Assembly (NCBI GenBank): GCA_963969395.1
Contig: OZ017803.1
Span: forward strand, 20,894,001 to 20,958,000
DNA length: 64,000 nucleotides
Source: Pseudoscleropodium purum
Taxonomy: Eukaryota > Streptophyta > Bryopsida > Hypnales > Brachytheciaceae
Direction of reading: 5' to 3'
Part shown: piece by piece, positions 35,726 to 48,400 of the stretch
Numbering within the stretch: the first letter of the stretch is position 1
Layout of the letters: each line of letters starts with the position of its first letter
Notes under the pieces: generated by a model
What the model saw: the letters and a program-made list of their open reading frames with translations, nothing else
Told to the model about the DNA's origin: nothing
Databases searched by the model: none
Made by a program: the position numbers and the translations under genes

Positions 35726-38700
35726 AAATTAATGCATTTTCTCCCCTGATTTTTGCAAGGTTCAAATTTGGATGCACCTATGGGACAGATCCACTACTCT
35801 AGAGACCCACAACTTTGAAAAATCATAAAAATTACATATTACATTCAAAAAATCTATTTTATTATTCATGATTTTCACTCGCTAACACTACAAAATATCA
35901 CTTTAAAGAAAAAATGCCTCCAAATATGGTGGATTCCTTAAAGGGCTGGTTTTAGGTGTTTCTACCTTACCGCAAAATGGAAACAGGAATGGGAACTAAA
36001 GCACCCAAACTCTTTATTATAATGATGTCTTATTCATTAACATTCTAGAATATCCTGCACCCTTAAGTTACCACACGATTATCAAACTACACCTTAGTGA
36101 AAAGTTGGGACCCCATTAAAAAGATTTGAGTACATTAGTTCCTTCAAGCTCAATTGGCAATAAAAAATGACAAACAATTTGAATGGCTACTTGTGTTGTA
36201 AATTTGAGAGGAGACGCACAATTACTACATAAGATGGGAGGGAGAGAGGGAGTCAAACACATGTGGAATTAGATACAACAATTGGAAAAACAATAAATGA
36301 TGGGTACACAAAACTCTGGATACTACTACCCTTAGAGGCAAGATTTGCCATGAAATTTTTAGACAAAAGATTTGAGACTTACAAACAAGTTGGAGATGAT
36401 GGAAATGTAGTGGTGACAAGAATTTGGTGTTAAGGGATTTAAAGAGGACAAAGTGGAGATTGCATTTGTTACCTAATATGTCAATGTTTTGGCATTGAAG
36501 TTCCCCCGTTAGGAGAGTGTCAACTTCTCCTAATGGGGCCGATAAAAATTGAATTTTAGACCCTAGGTACTATGGTAGTAGAAAAATCTCAGCCATTAAT
36601 TTGAAATAACAACAACTAAAAGCACTATTGCAAGTACTATGAACAACTTGCGAGCATAGAAATAATTCTATGTGAAAAATTGATAGCTTGTTATAGAAAA
36701 TTGATACAATGAGGTATAAATTAATAATAAATAGGAAATCATGACAAAAAGAAAATTTTGGAAATTTGTGAGGACTTGATGGTGATCAAATTTCATCCAA
36801 AAAAATGAATTCAAAATCATCTTTAATGTTTAGAAGTGCTCATGCAAGGGAGTTCTGTTTGCACAAATGGAGAGGACATAAAATAGTGTATTCTTAGATA
36901 TTTTGTGGTAGGCACATGCTTGCCTATTATGGAAATAGACCACAAAAAATTTCATCTCTATATCATTAATTTTGGATACTCCCCCAAAACTAAAAATTCC
37001 TATACCTTAAAATGTTATAAAACTAGCATAAGTAAATTTTTAAATAAAATGATTTAAAAATTTTAAAAAGTAAAAGATATGATAACAATCAAATTTTAAT
37101 TTTCTTCTCTAAAAAGAATTTCAAGTTCATTGAATTTAGGCTTCAAAAGTTAAAGTGAATGATGATTGTATCACAGTCTAAATGTGACACAAAATTGTAC
37201 TAGTCTTTCCTACAATCACCCATCAAAGCAAGATGTGCTAATTTTTTTTTCCATTATATTTATTTATTATTATAAAACTCATTTTCAAAATTTGAATGAC
37301 TTCATAGTTAAGAAGATACTTACTTTGCTTTTATTCTAGCTCTTGTACTAGCTTCAAGCAATAAAAATAGAATAATTTCTAAAAGTTAGAGTAAATTTGG
37401 GTCATAATATGGTACGGAGACAAAAATGTTGCCCAACATTGGTATACACTAGGTACTCCCTAATTTTGGCATCATTGACGTTGTGAGAACATAATTATCA
37501 ATGTGTAAAATTTTTAGTCAATCATTCTCAAAAATTTGGATAATTGAATACAAATATTACAATATAGACTTGCAATATTAAACATATAGGGTGACTTTTG
37601 TAGCCTTTTAGATTTAAAGGTAATATTTTATATTCAAAATTTCCTCCCAAAATGCAAAAAAGAAAATGTAATTAACTCCAAGCATAATGAGATTTTCAGT
37701 TGTCAAAATGAAAATTGCATCATATATACATATTTTTTAATTTAATTTAATTATGTTTTCTATCTAGCTTGCAAAGAATATTTTGCAAATCATGTTTGAA
37801 AATAAATGTGTGAAAATCATGGTTTAAGCTCCTGTTATACAAGTACATCAATTTGATACGTAAGTTCATCAAATAAGGGTCTAGAATTTTTATTTTATTA
37901 AATTAAATTTTTTGAGATAAAGTTATTTTACTATCAAATTTTCTTTCCGCAAGGATTCATATATGTGGCATTCTTTTATGGTTGTTGAAAAGAAATGTAT
38001 GTGCTAATTTTTCTTTTAAGATATCCAAAAAATAGATACGTAGATCCATATATTTAAAATTAATTTTTTCTTTTTAACACCATTTCTAACACAAGTATGA
38101 ACACAAAATTAAAGATATTCATGAGCTCTTTTATAGTCTAGCCTAAATAATCTAAAATTAGTACAATAATGCTTTGCATTGAATTTGGCATTTTATGTTA
38201 TAGAAAAATTTAGTAATTTTAGTAATTTTGTTGGTAGCTTAATTTAATGAGTTGATTTTTTCAAGATCCTTTTTTACTCATTTCAAACTAAGATCTTAGA
38301 GTTTAGAATGAAACATAGATAGCAATTAATGAAGCATAAAATTTTTAAACAACCCCAATCTTATGGGATTATATATGCATGAACCTAACTTCATATAGAT
38401 ATTTTGGTTTCTTTTAATTGCAAAACTGCATGATGGATGGAAAAAAGAATTTAATTCTATACATTTGTCAAAAATATTTAATTAGATATTTAGAGGTTAA
38501 ACTATAAAATGATTCAAAATCATTGTATAAACACATTGATGAAAAAAATATAAATATCATTAAAATGACTTCATGTGTATGCAAAATGAATTTGATATGT
38601 CAAAAAGTAGTGGAAAATTTTATAAAGTAATCTTGGAGTAAACCCCTTCTACTAATACCTTTTTCAAAAATTCATAATATCTTGAATTAATCTAAAATTT

Positions 38701-41090
38701 TTATTATACAAACTGGAACAATTCTTAACAAATTTTTTTTTTATTGAATTTGGAAATCAAATGCAAAGATTATAACTCTTTGAATTTGATATCATCCAGA
38801 ATGTCATGGCCCAAATAACACTTCATTGTTTAAGACAGTCCTTCACTACTTAATTGATTCACCACATTTTGTTTTCAGCATCACTTGAATCACAACTGTC
38901 TAATACTACACATACCATGCACCTACAACATTAGTTTTCATTTCCAACTCATATTGTTAAGTCCTTCTCTCCAAGACTACTAGCACACACTCCGCTCGTG
39001 ACACTAGGTATACTACTTAATAACATGGAGTAGAACTTCCATCTTAATGTGCTAGGACCCGAGGTAGCACTACTCCCTATGATTCTAATTACCCTTGAGT
39101 ATCACCCTACTCCATGCTAGCCTATTGTGTATTTGCTACTTTTCGTACTAAGGCTAATTGAGATTCACAACTAGGTACACATTGAAAGTGGCCTAAGTAA
39201 CAAAGAGTGGTATTTCACTCAACTAGTTCCATGGGACACACACAAAAATTCTATAGTGCCTTCGAGGTGGTGGTGAAGTAACTTCACCTGCCTTGAGTCA
39301 TGGGACTCAGCAAGGCTTTAAAAGGGGGTGAGGAATAAGCTCAATCCTTTGTATAGTACCTTTTGTGGCATTCGATAGACCCTTCTTTGTGGGTTGAAGG
39401 CACTTTCCAAACCTACTTGGATTTTGGAAGACCACCCATTTCCAACCAAAATCACCAAGTTATATCACCATTTGAATTCCCAAATGGCGTAATTTTGCAA
39501 CTAGGGCTCCAAATCTTATATGTAAGCCCATTTTGGATATTTACTTGTTGATTAGATGCCAATCAATTGCTCACTTTTCCCATTTGAACAAGTTTTTGCA
39601 AAATTATGGCCATCTAAAGATTTGGTTCACTAGAAGAAGCATCACGTCTTTACCAGAGCCCTTCTCTTGATTATAACTTTTAATTCCTAGCTTAAAACCT
39701 TTTAATACTTATCATTATATCTTCCTTGTTTTTATAGCTCTCTAATGATATGCTACATGTCATATTTTCATAAGATATTTATATAGAATTATGTAGTTTT
39801 TAGATGGTAAGAAGTTTCTTCTTGAGAGATTTTTATGAATGTATGACACACTACCATCTTCTTCAAAATCAAGGCGCTATTGGATTCTATTTCTTGAAAG
39901 TCTCTCATTTCTCCCTCTTTAGAATATTGCAAAGTTTAGAGAGTCACCCCTGAGGTCCTCTTTGTTCACTAAAGCACTTTGGGCACCTCAAGGAGATAAG
40001 GGTGTGATACTTGCCTCCATCAATATTGGGTGGAATCCCTCACCAACATTAGCACTTGTTAAAAGCATTGAATTAGAAAGGGTAGACATTCCCTGAACAC
40101 TTTTATTGTGTTTTGGGTAGCTAACCTTGCAATATCCCAAGGATTTTATTACTTAGTTCAATTGATTAAGTCTCCAAAATTGGCACTAGATAAGCCCATA
40201 GTTTTGTAAACCATGGATCATAAACTTCCAAAGACCTAAACTAATCAAATGGGATATATCTATTTTGAGACTATCTTAGCTTGCCCTCTTTTAGCTCCAA
40301 GTTAGAGTCAACTAGCCTATCTTACTTACTTCACTAGGAAGAACTCAAGGCTCACTAATTTTTATTTGGTAGAAATACCAAGAACCCTTTCAAATACTTA
40401 AGTTATCAAGTGATAAACTTTGCCTACCTAGAAATAGTGTAAAGTCTTGCTTGATTTGTCTTTTCAATATTCTTTCAAGGCATGGGTGATTGATCCATGT
40501 GTAGACAATGGTCTACTCTCAAAGGGCACTTTTGTAAGCTTGTACTACTATCTAACTCCCACCTGAGCAAGTCCTAAGCTTGAAAGCCAAAAGGTTTTTA
40601 TTCCTTACAACTTTCCCTGCAACTTTCATGCTTTGACCCCCTAATTGCAACATTGCCAAAATTGCTTCTAATTCAAACCTTATTATCTTGTAAATTGTGA
40701 TGTCAAAGTTCCTGAATTTTTTCCATATACTCAAAATTTAATTTTCTAATTTTTTACCATTTGGATTTCAAATAAATTTTTTTCATTGCACAAGAAAACA
40801 TCGAAAAATGACTAGTAAGCTTGTCGATGCACTTTACCTCTTTTCATTGTAGGTTGATTTAAAGTAAGCAAGACTCCATATTTATTTTCAAATTTTTTCA
40901 AGAATGAACCTAATAATATATATTTATGAATGGTCAAAATCATCATTTTGTATGTGTAGGGCAAAAATTTTAGTCCAAAGAGGGCTCAAATTTTGCTTAC
41001 CTTATTTTGCAAGATTTAAAAAAAGTATTTTTTTTGTCACTTCAAAAGTTATAACTTTTTAATCCACGTGATGTTACCTCATGATGGGCA
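35726..41090. other. gene-free stretch
   Basis: AT-rich to about 38.8 kb, then less so to 40.8 kb; the second part has the look of old retroelement DNA but no reverse transcriptase, protease or LTR pair could be recognised by eye. A hairpin lies at 36504-36538. Confidence 0.4.
36504..36538. repeat. 13-bp stem hairpin
   Basis: CCCCGTTAGGAGA and TCTCCTAATGGGG are inverted with one mismatch (a G-U pair in RNA) around a 9-nt loop. Confidence 0.7.
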
Positions 41091-41216
41091 GCCGTGGAAG
41101 ATTGCATGCTATAGGTGGTAGAAGAGAATTGGGTAAGCAACCACTGGATGGTGTGTTTGATGGAGGCGTTTAGCTTCCTTCATCAAGAAAGCATGCAACA
41201 ATGGAGGTCCACAATT

Positions 41217-41394
41217 CACTATAAGATAAAATTTTAAGTGACATCTAAAGCAACAACCTATGTTTTTATGTCAGCAATAACATTGCCAAAATATCTTAAT
41301 GTTATGGTAGATGTTATTGTTGACATAAAAACAAGAATTATTACATCAAATGTCACCTAAAATTCATCACCTTAAACACGGGTTTCTTACAATG
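41217..41394. mobile_element. foldback MITE with CACTA-like ends
   Basis: Starts CACTATAAGA and ends TCTTACAATG-like. Inner arms pair well: TTTTAAGTGACATCTAA with a TTxxxxTGTCACCTAAAA counterpart, and 'tgtttttatgtcagcaataacat' with 'atgttattgttgacataaaaaca'. The flanking triplets ATT and GTT differ by one base. Confidence 0.7.
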
Positions 41395-42115
41395 GTTTAT
41401 TTGATGGAGGCAATGAACTTCCTTCATTGGGAGAGCGTGCAACGAGTGGCCATCAATTAGTTGCCTTCATTGCAAGAGCATGCAACAAGTGGCTGACAAA
41501 CATATACAACAAAGGGAGACAAGGTTCCTGTAACTTATTGGGAGGAGCTCTAGTTGATATAGTTGCACACAAGGTATGTTTAACTAATCCCTTCTATGTG
41601 CATGGTATTTCACAATCGATTGTCGCACCATCCAATACCTACATTGTACATTTTGTGAGCATTTTACCTATTTCACTACATTGTACAACAATATGCACTT
41701 GCAACGTACAACCAACACCACCTTACCATTACTTTCAATTGGTTGTATAGATTCTGGAACTTAATATTGTTAAATTTCATGGCACAGCTCCACGGTGTTT
41801 TGAAGGGATGCAATGAGTTGCCTCAATTGATAGAGCACGCAATGGGCAAGCCAACAAGCATGCGTGACAAATAGAGGGGATGAGGTTCCTATACTGGAAC
41901 AAGCTTTGTTTGACGTTGTTGCATACGTGGTAAGTTGAACTGAATTCCCTCTATGTGCATGGTATTTTATGACTGGTCATCACACTGTCCAAGTACCTAC
42001 AAAATTTTGCAAGTCTCTTATTTATTTCATTGCACTATACAACAACATGCACCTACAAAATACAACACAACACCACCCTACTATTTTTGATTGCTTATAT
42101 ACATTTTGAAGTTAG
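41395..42115. repeat. diverged direct duplication of about 0.36 kb
   Basis: About 41400-41765 and 41795-42115 share order and wording: 'gatggaggcaatga' against 'gaagggatgcaatga', AGAGCxTGCAA/AGAGCACGCAA, GAGACAAGGTTCCTGTA against GGATGAGGTTCCTATA, CTATGTGCATGGTATTT, ACAACAATATGCACTTGCAA against ACAACAACATGCACCTACAA. The open frame in the first copy (107 codons, 41427-41750) is broken in the second, arguing against coding. Confidence 0.7.
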
Positions 42116-42618
42116 GGCTGGATTGAACTCTCCAAATTTGAACCAATTCAATTGCTTAGTTTTTCCAAATCTAGCCCAAGATGTTTATACTTGGGGTTGG
42201 GTGGAACTACAAATCATCCTTGTGTTGCCTTAAATGGTATGGTTTTGGCACCAAACCTTCATGCCTCAAAGAAGCAATTGAGATGAGGTTTTGGATGGCC
42301 CAAACTTCCATCTAAGGCTGCATTGGGGTCACATTAGGTTCCTTCATTGGATTGTATAAATCTCTACTATCTACCAATGCAAAGGTCTCTTTTTAGGTAT
42401 ATACTAATTGTGAGCTTAAGAAACTTCCACCACTTGCAATGGAGTCAATTTAAACTTCCCAAAAATTAGAGTGATTCATTAGGTGTTTTATAGAATTTTT
42501 ATTAAAAATCTATGGAGACAAATGGAACAACAAGATTTGAAAATATATTTGTTTTAAATGTATATTTTTTTTCCAAGCACTTTAGAGTATCTAAGTGGTG
42601 GAAGAGTAGGACTTTAAC

Positions 42619-43536
42619 CCCTAAATTCCCATTGTCCCCTTGGGGGACAAATCAGATTTCAAGCAGGTTCCTGTGACCTCAATTTTTGGTGAATTGTTTT
42701 GAAATTTTTCCATAAGATAGAAAAACTGATTATCTAAGTGGGAATATAATTTTTATTTCAATTGGTGCCCGGGAGCAAAAGTTATACCACAAAAAGCCTG
42801 AAACTAAACTTGGTGGGCAACACACAAAAAAATCGCAAAAAATAAAAATAATTTTTAATTTTTTTTTCCTCTGAAATGTTTCATTTCTGTCTACATGTGA
42901 AGCTTTGATTCATTCTATTTGGACTAATAATGAGAAAATTAAAGACAATCTTGTTTTTTGGACAATTTCAACATCTTCTTGAAAAAATAACTTTTAGGAT
43001 TCATTTTTGAATGCAATTTTCACAATTTTCCACAATTTTTTTTTTTGAGAATGTTGTATTTGCTTGCTAAAACAATCTCACCATTGGGATTATTGTCTTT
43101 TAATTCCATCTTGGAGTTATTAACAATTTAGTTTTTTTTCCAATCTTGGACCTACTTCTATTTAGCATTTTTTTAAAGAATGAAAATCAAGTGTTTTTTT
43201 TGGAGATCTTTTTTCCTAAACTTTCAATTGGATTCTTCAACATAAAAAAATTCAAAGTTTGTAGTGCAAAAAAATTTCACAATTGGTAGTCAAAGTCATC
43301 TAAAATTGTAGGCTAGTGTTTAAATAAACTTTCTTTTTCAACTTTGAATGCTAATATCTTCCAATCTATACAGTCAAACTTCATGAAATTTTTACCACAT
43401 GAACTAAAATAAGTGTAGTACAAGATCCTATGGTTAAATTCTATAAAAATGTTTTCTTTTGTTTCCTTTTGTGAATATAGCAAAAATGACAATTTTGAGT
43501 GTTTTTTGACAAAGAAATGGCCTTGGGAATTTAGGG
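42619..43536 (+). repeat. copy of the CCCTAAA/TTTAGGG-ended family, full length (918 bp)
   Basis: Bounded by CCCTAAA (42619-42625) and TTTAGGG (43530-43536). Inverted relative to the copies at 19.8 and 22.4 kb, with which it shares most of its length. Confidence 0.82.
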
Positions 43537-43716
43537 ATTAAATCTTGCATTCAAAATGGGTGTAGCAAGGTAATTTTGGGATTCTTTGGTATAAAGGTAA
43601 AACAGAAATCCCTATTTCGAGGCATGTTTAGGTTATGTTCTAGACCATTCCTAGCTAATTTGGGGTCTTTGATTGCAAATATGAATTCAAAATTTGCAAA
43701 AAAAATTTATGTGAAT
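43537..43716. repeat. block shared with 35541-35725
   Basis: See the partner block. Here it directly abuts the TTTAGGG end of a full-length repeat copy. Confidence 0.75.
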
Positions 43717-44296
43717 AAAAATTTCCTATATTTCCTAGGGTAAATCTAGCATGCTAGGCTCACTTCGAATGTAGGACTTAATGTCCTGCAGTGGAAGAGA
43801 CTAGGACTGAGACTTTAAGGCACATCTAATTCTTACTTGTTAGTTATATCTTCAATTTTCTAAATCTCAATTTAATTTCACTTCATAAAATTTTGCTTTA
43901 ATTGAAAAATAAATCATTTTTTCATTTAAAAGAGAGAATTAAAAAAACCATAAATATGTTAAATACATATACAAATAACTCTACTACTATTTTTATATAA
44001 TTGTTTTTGTAGTAATATGAGAAGCTTATTTAGTATAAGCTTAATAACAAATAAAAATTGGTACATTTCTTGTTCAGCTTGTCTAAACATGAGATGTTCA
44101 TTTGGTTACATTCACAAATTTGTTTCATGTATATGAGATGTTTAATAGGTTAAGAATAATGTGTTTATAGGACAATTTTTCGGTACATTTTTTGTCAAGC
44201 ACAAATCAATAAATGGAAGTTATTAATGAATTTATATAAGAGACTTTGACATTTGTGATATGATGTGTGAATTGTCCAATTCTAATGATAGATATT

Positions 44297-44444
44297 TGAA
44301 AAATGAATATGACAAAGAAAGATTATGGTACTAGAAACAACATGTATGGTACAACCTAATATACATTTATTGAAAAATGAATATGATATAGAAAGATTAT
44401 GATACTAGAAACAGCATGTATGGTATAAACTAATATACATTTGA
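44297..44444. repeat. two-unit direct repeat, period 74 bp
   Basis: TGAAAAATGAATATGA at 44297 and 44371, each followed by GAAAGATTATGxTACTAGAAAC and 'catgtatggta'. Confidence 0.8.
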
Positions 44445-44804
44445 ATTCATTCAAGTTCTCATACTAAAAAATTCTATGTTCCAAAAAAACAATAGAATTA
44501 AAAAAAAATTAAAATTTTTTTTCTTCTCAAATTGTCTGTTTACTCACATGATTATTTTCAAACCTCTATTAGTGACAAGACCAAAATTATTTATTTTTTG
44601 AAATTTTTGAAATTCTCATGAAAATATATGACAACTACTTCAAGGCTTCAACTCTAATTTCAACATCAAGAGAAAGCAAAAGGTTCAAAAGAAGTAAGAG
44701 AATTTCTCCTTTTCTTCCAAATAGAAACAACAAGAAGAAAAAGGAAATGGTTCAGAAAAAGTAAAAACACTCTCTGTTCTATTTTTGAAATAGGATAAAT
44801 AGGA

Positions 44805-44842
44805 AGAAAAATAAATAAATAAAATAAAATAAAATAAAATAT
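44805..44842. repeat. AAATA/AAAT microsatellite
   Basis: Run of ATAAA and AAATAA units. Confidence 0.7.
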
Positions 44843-45129
44843 TTTTAAATAGAAAAAATAGGAAGAAAAAGATAAACATGCATATTTTCATATAGTTTTT
44901 TAATTGAGCATTAAGAAAATCCAATGGAAAGGTGGGTGCACACATTTCACCTTCAGCAATAATTAATCAATCCTCCTTGATGATTGTGGAGTTTAGTGTA
45001 TTCAATAACAAAGTTTGATTGCACTGTTTGGTGTCTTAGCGTGTGAAAGCAATGAGCTCTTTTTAGTTTTCAGTGAAGTTTTGGATTCCTATTTATGGTA
45101 ATTGAAAAAACAAAGGGTTTACTAAATCG

Positions 45130-45320
45130 TGCAATTATATGGGCCAGTGAAAGCTCTCTACAGTAGTCTTAACTACCATGAGAACTTCCCTTTAATTGGG
45201 TTCACTGCAAACAGAGCTGCTTACTTTGGCAAAGTTCGACTGTAAATCAGACCAAACAATGCCCTAAAACTTGATGAGTACTTTCAGTCTGTTTACATGT
45301 TCGCAGCCGTCTCTTGAACT
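45130..45320. repeat. block shared with 16950-17135
   Basis: Same-orientation similarity to a block upstream of the unidentified gene. Here it lies about 110-300 bp 3' of the sucrose-phosphatase stop and may be part of that gene's 3' UTR. Confidence 0.75.
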
Positions 45321-45428
45321 TAATGCGAAGAACTGACTACCTCACAATCTTGCTTCCTATGTAACATTCCATGTGTGCTCAAAGACAGCTCGATTGTAAT
45401 CTGGCCAAGGCTGGCGAGAGCCACGCCT

Positions 45429-48400
45429 TTAAGATTTCCTCGATGTTTGATGAACTCGTAGCCATTCTACACCATTGGGCGTCCCTTCCTGCATCAAGAA
45501 TACAAAAATGCTCAAATCAGACACCAATCCTTTCAGCCTTCAAGCCTGATCAAGTACGTATTACAGCATTTTAATATTACTACAGTAGAGTACAGACAAA
45601 CTGCAGCTACCTACTGCCAACAGTGGCCTAGCGTGGAGGAAAGGATACCAAGTCGATTACAAGAAGACGAATGCAAGGTCAGCCAAAAGTATGCCAAGGT
45701 ATTGACGTAACCTGTTGTTACACAACACAGGTCGGCATGGCACAGCTAAAATGTTCCTAAAACATTCATTTGAAATTGTAATCCGATACCTAACGGAAGT
45801 CAATTGCAATTAGACAGGATGGAATGATACAACAAAGTTATTCAAATCAATGCAACTTAGAGAGAGAACCATCCATCGCACCAAAGAAAGCAATAAGAAC
45901 CAGGAATCTCAGAAAACAACACAAGGACCTGACACTTCAGGAGACGGATGAGAATCAGAATAGGTCGGAATAAAACAAATACTAAGATCAATTGCAAAGG
46001 GTTGAGTTGTCAAGATCACCTGTTCCCGAAGTATAGCTGTTGCAAAGTAGCCCTGACGCTCACTGCCTGCCAATAACATCACTTAAACTTAATCCATGAC
46101 ACTTGAAACAAAAACACCAAGTTCCTGAAAGTAAGAATGTCCAAGAATAATCCATTTTCTTCAGAGTAATACAACCATATTCATTGTACTCCAAAAGATT
46201 CAAAATAGTTTCCGCAATTGCACAGATATTGTTCCTGAAATAATTGAAAGTTTTCAACCTCATTACCGATTTGCACTTCTATAAATAAATTCAACTTGGA
46301 CACGATTCCAAATGGCAGACACGAAAAAGGAAGCTTGCAGGAATTAAAACTCAATAACAGGCAAAGAGCAATGGGTAATAGAGCATCCAAAATTACCCTC
46401 TGACATATGCCATGCGTGCCAGGTAACCATATACACTCCGTCCCCAAGCTTCTGCTCTTGAATGCAGTCTATCCATGTTCGGAATTTGTTGTCCTTCGTG
46501 ACGCCATGTTTAAATTGTGCAGTGCTGACGGATTCTAGGAGGCCTTTCTCCAGTCCCCAAGGATGTACCATTGTAGACCCTGAAGCCTGAAAAAAGTATA
46601 TACAATATGATTATCACGGTGTAGTACCAACATTTGAAGGCCCTAGGGCATTCAGAAGTCTCAGTGACAGAAAACTTGGATTGGCACACAAGTCCCCAAA
46701 TCAGATTGTAACTCTCAGAGAGGCAATGCTTTTGAAAAACAAGTTGTAGAACATAAACTTACAAGAACACTCGTTGCCCGCTGGAAGGTTTCAGAATCAC
46801 TGGGCACTTCACCGTTCATCCATTTCTCGATAAAGGTTTCGAACTCAACGATCTCCCTCTGCACACAACCTGAACGTGCTGGCGGCGCGTTCTCAGAAGC
46901 TTGTATACCATTCGAATTCATTCTGTCTCGAGGTGACAAATGAGGACCTAGTGATAGTTTCTCCAAAGCCTCCACAATGCCACCAGCGCACCGCGCCTTT
47001 GCTTGATAAACTTTGTTTTTGTGTTTTCCATTCTCTTCATACCATTGCCTTAACTCCTCCATGGCCCCTCCAACCTAGAAGCACATATTAAGCTTATGAT
47101 AAAAATGCACCCAGCAGCGAGAGTACAATGGCAAAGTAAGGAATAATAACCTTTCATATGAATGCCCAAAAATCATTTCATCCACTGACAGAAAATACTG
47201 GAGCTGCTTTGATTCTGCACACCTTGCCTGAATCTCAACTCCACTTATTTCACAATCTATGAACCCAAAGTAGGATTATGAACTTACGATGACGCCATTC
47301 ACGCCTTCCACTTCAAAAAGTTCAATGTCATTTCCGGAGTCCCCACAAACCAAGGTCTCTCGTGGTGCCCAACCTTCTGTCTTCATCTTGTGCAACAGAA
47401 AAGCTAATGCCTCTCCTTTGCCAGCACCTTTCGGCAGCACGTCAAGGTCTATACCGTGGCTGAAAATAATTTTTACATTCAACTGCAAACCAGGCAAGCC
47501 GATACGAACATTAAACGAAATTGACCATTGTAAGTCATCAAATTTTCAGTCTCAACAGAATGAATGCTATCCGAGAAGACTTCATATCAAAGTTCGGGTA
47601 GTGCATACATATTACCAGAAGCAGGGCCTTTCATTACTCACCCCACGATCTTTAAGTCGCTTTGACAGAGTATCAATAACCTCTGTTGCATCTTTCTTGT
47701 CAATTTGACAGCTTACTTTATGCGGCCGGATTTCAGACTCATCCTGTGATCAATCCCCATTCCAAAACTCAAAACAAGATCCTGCCAACAACTTAGGTAT
47801 AGAATGCTAAAATCCTTATGGACATGATCTCGTCTCCTACTGACTGATGCCTGTTACCAACAGCAACTCATCTCTTCCAGAACACTTGCTCGGCCTTCAA
47901 TTAGCAACCATTGGGTGTAAAGCATGACTAGGCGAATAATGTCTGTAGTCACTCATCTTTGAGTAAAAATGAGGTTGTCCACAATCCCATCAATAGTGGT
48001 CTACACCCTCACGCTGAAAGATAGCATGAGAAATCATCCATTGAGTGAGAAAAATTTGATTTCACAAGAGTTTGGCACTTGCACCCAAAGTGTTCTCCCA
48101 AGTGAGCATACTGCGTAATCTCCCAATGAAAACACGATTTGGTTCCTACACATATTTGTTAATCCTGGAAGGATGCGGACCCCATGACCAAGGTAGTCAC
48201 CAAAATATTCCAACTATTGGACCAGTAGTTGCATTCTTTGTTTCTATAGTCAACAGTGAAGTCATCCATAGGACCTCTTACGTCCGCAGCGTCCTTACAG
48301 GGTCGAAACGCTTCAATGGAAACGAATAGACCATACACATATTTCAACAGCACAGGGTAAGAGTACTTAAAGAGAACCTCCCAAGGCACGTCATACTCTT

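Noticed and set aside
38850..40740. LTR retrotransposon body
   Set aside because: Composition suggests old mobile DNA, but no LTR pair, primer-binding site, protease or reverse transcriptase motif was visible.
41427..41750. 107-codon open frame (+)
   Set aside because: The related unit 0.36 kb downstream is broken by stops, so it is better explained as a repeat.
46181..46447. 88-codon open frame (-) as the SPP C-terminus
   Set aside because: It overlaps exon 6 in another frame. Exons 46020-46066 and 45429-45488 restore the expected SPP ending with correct phases.
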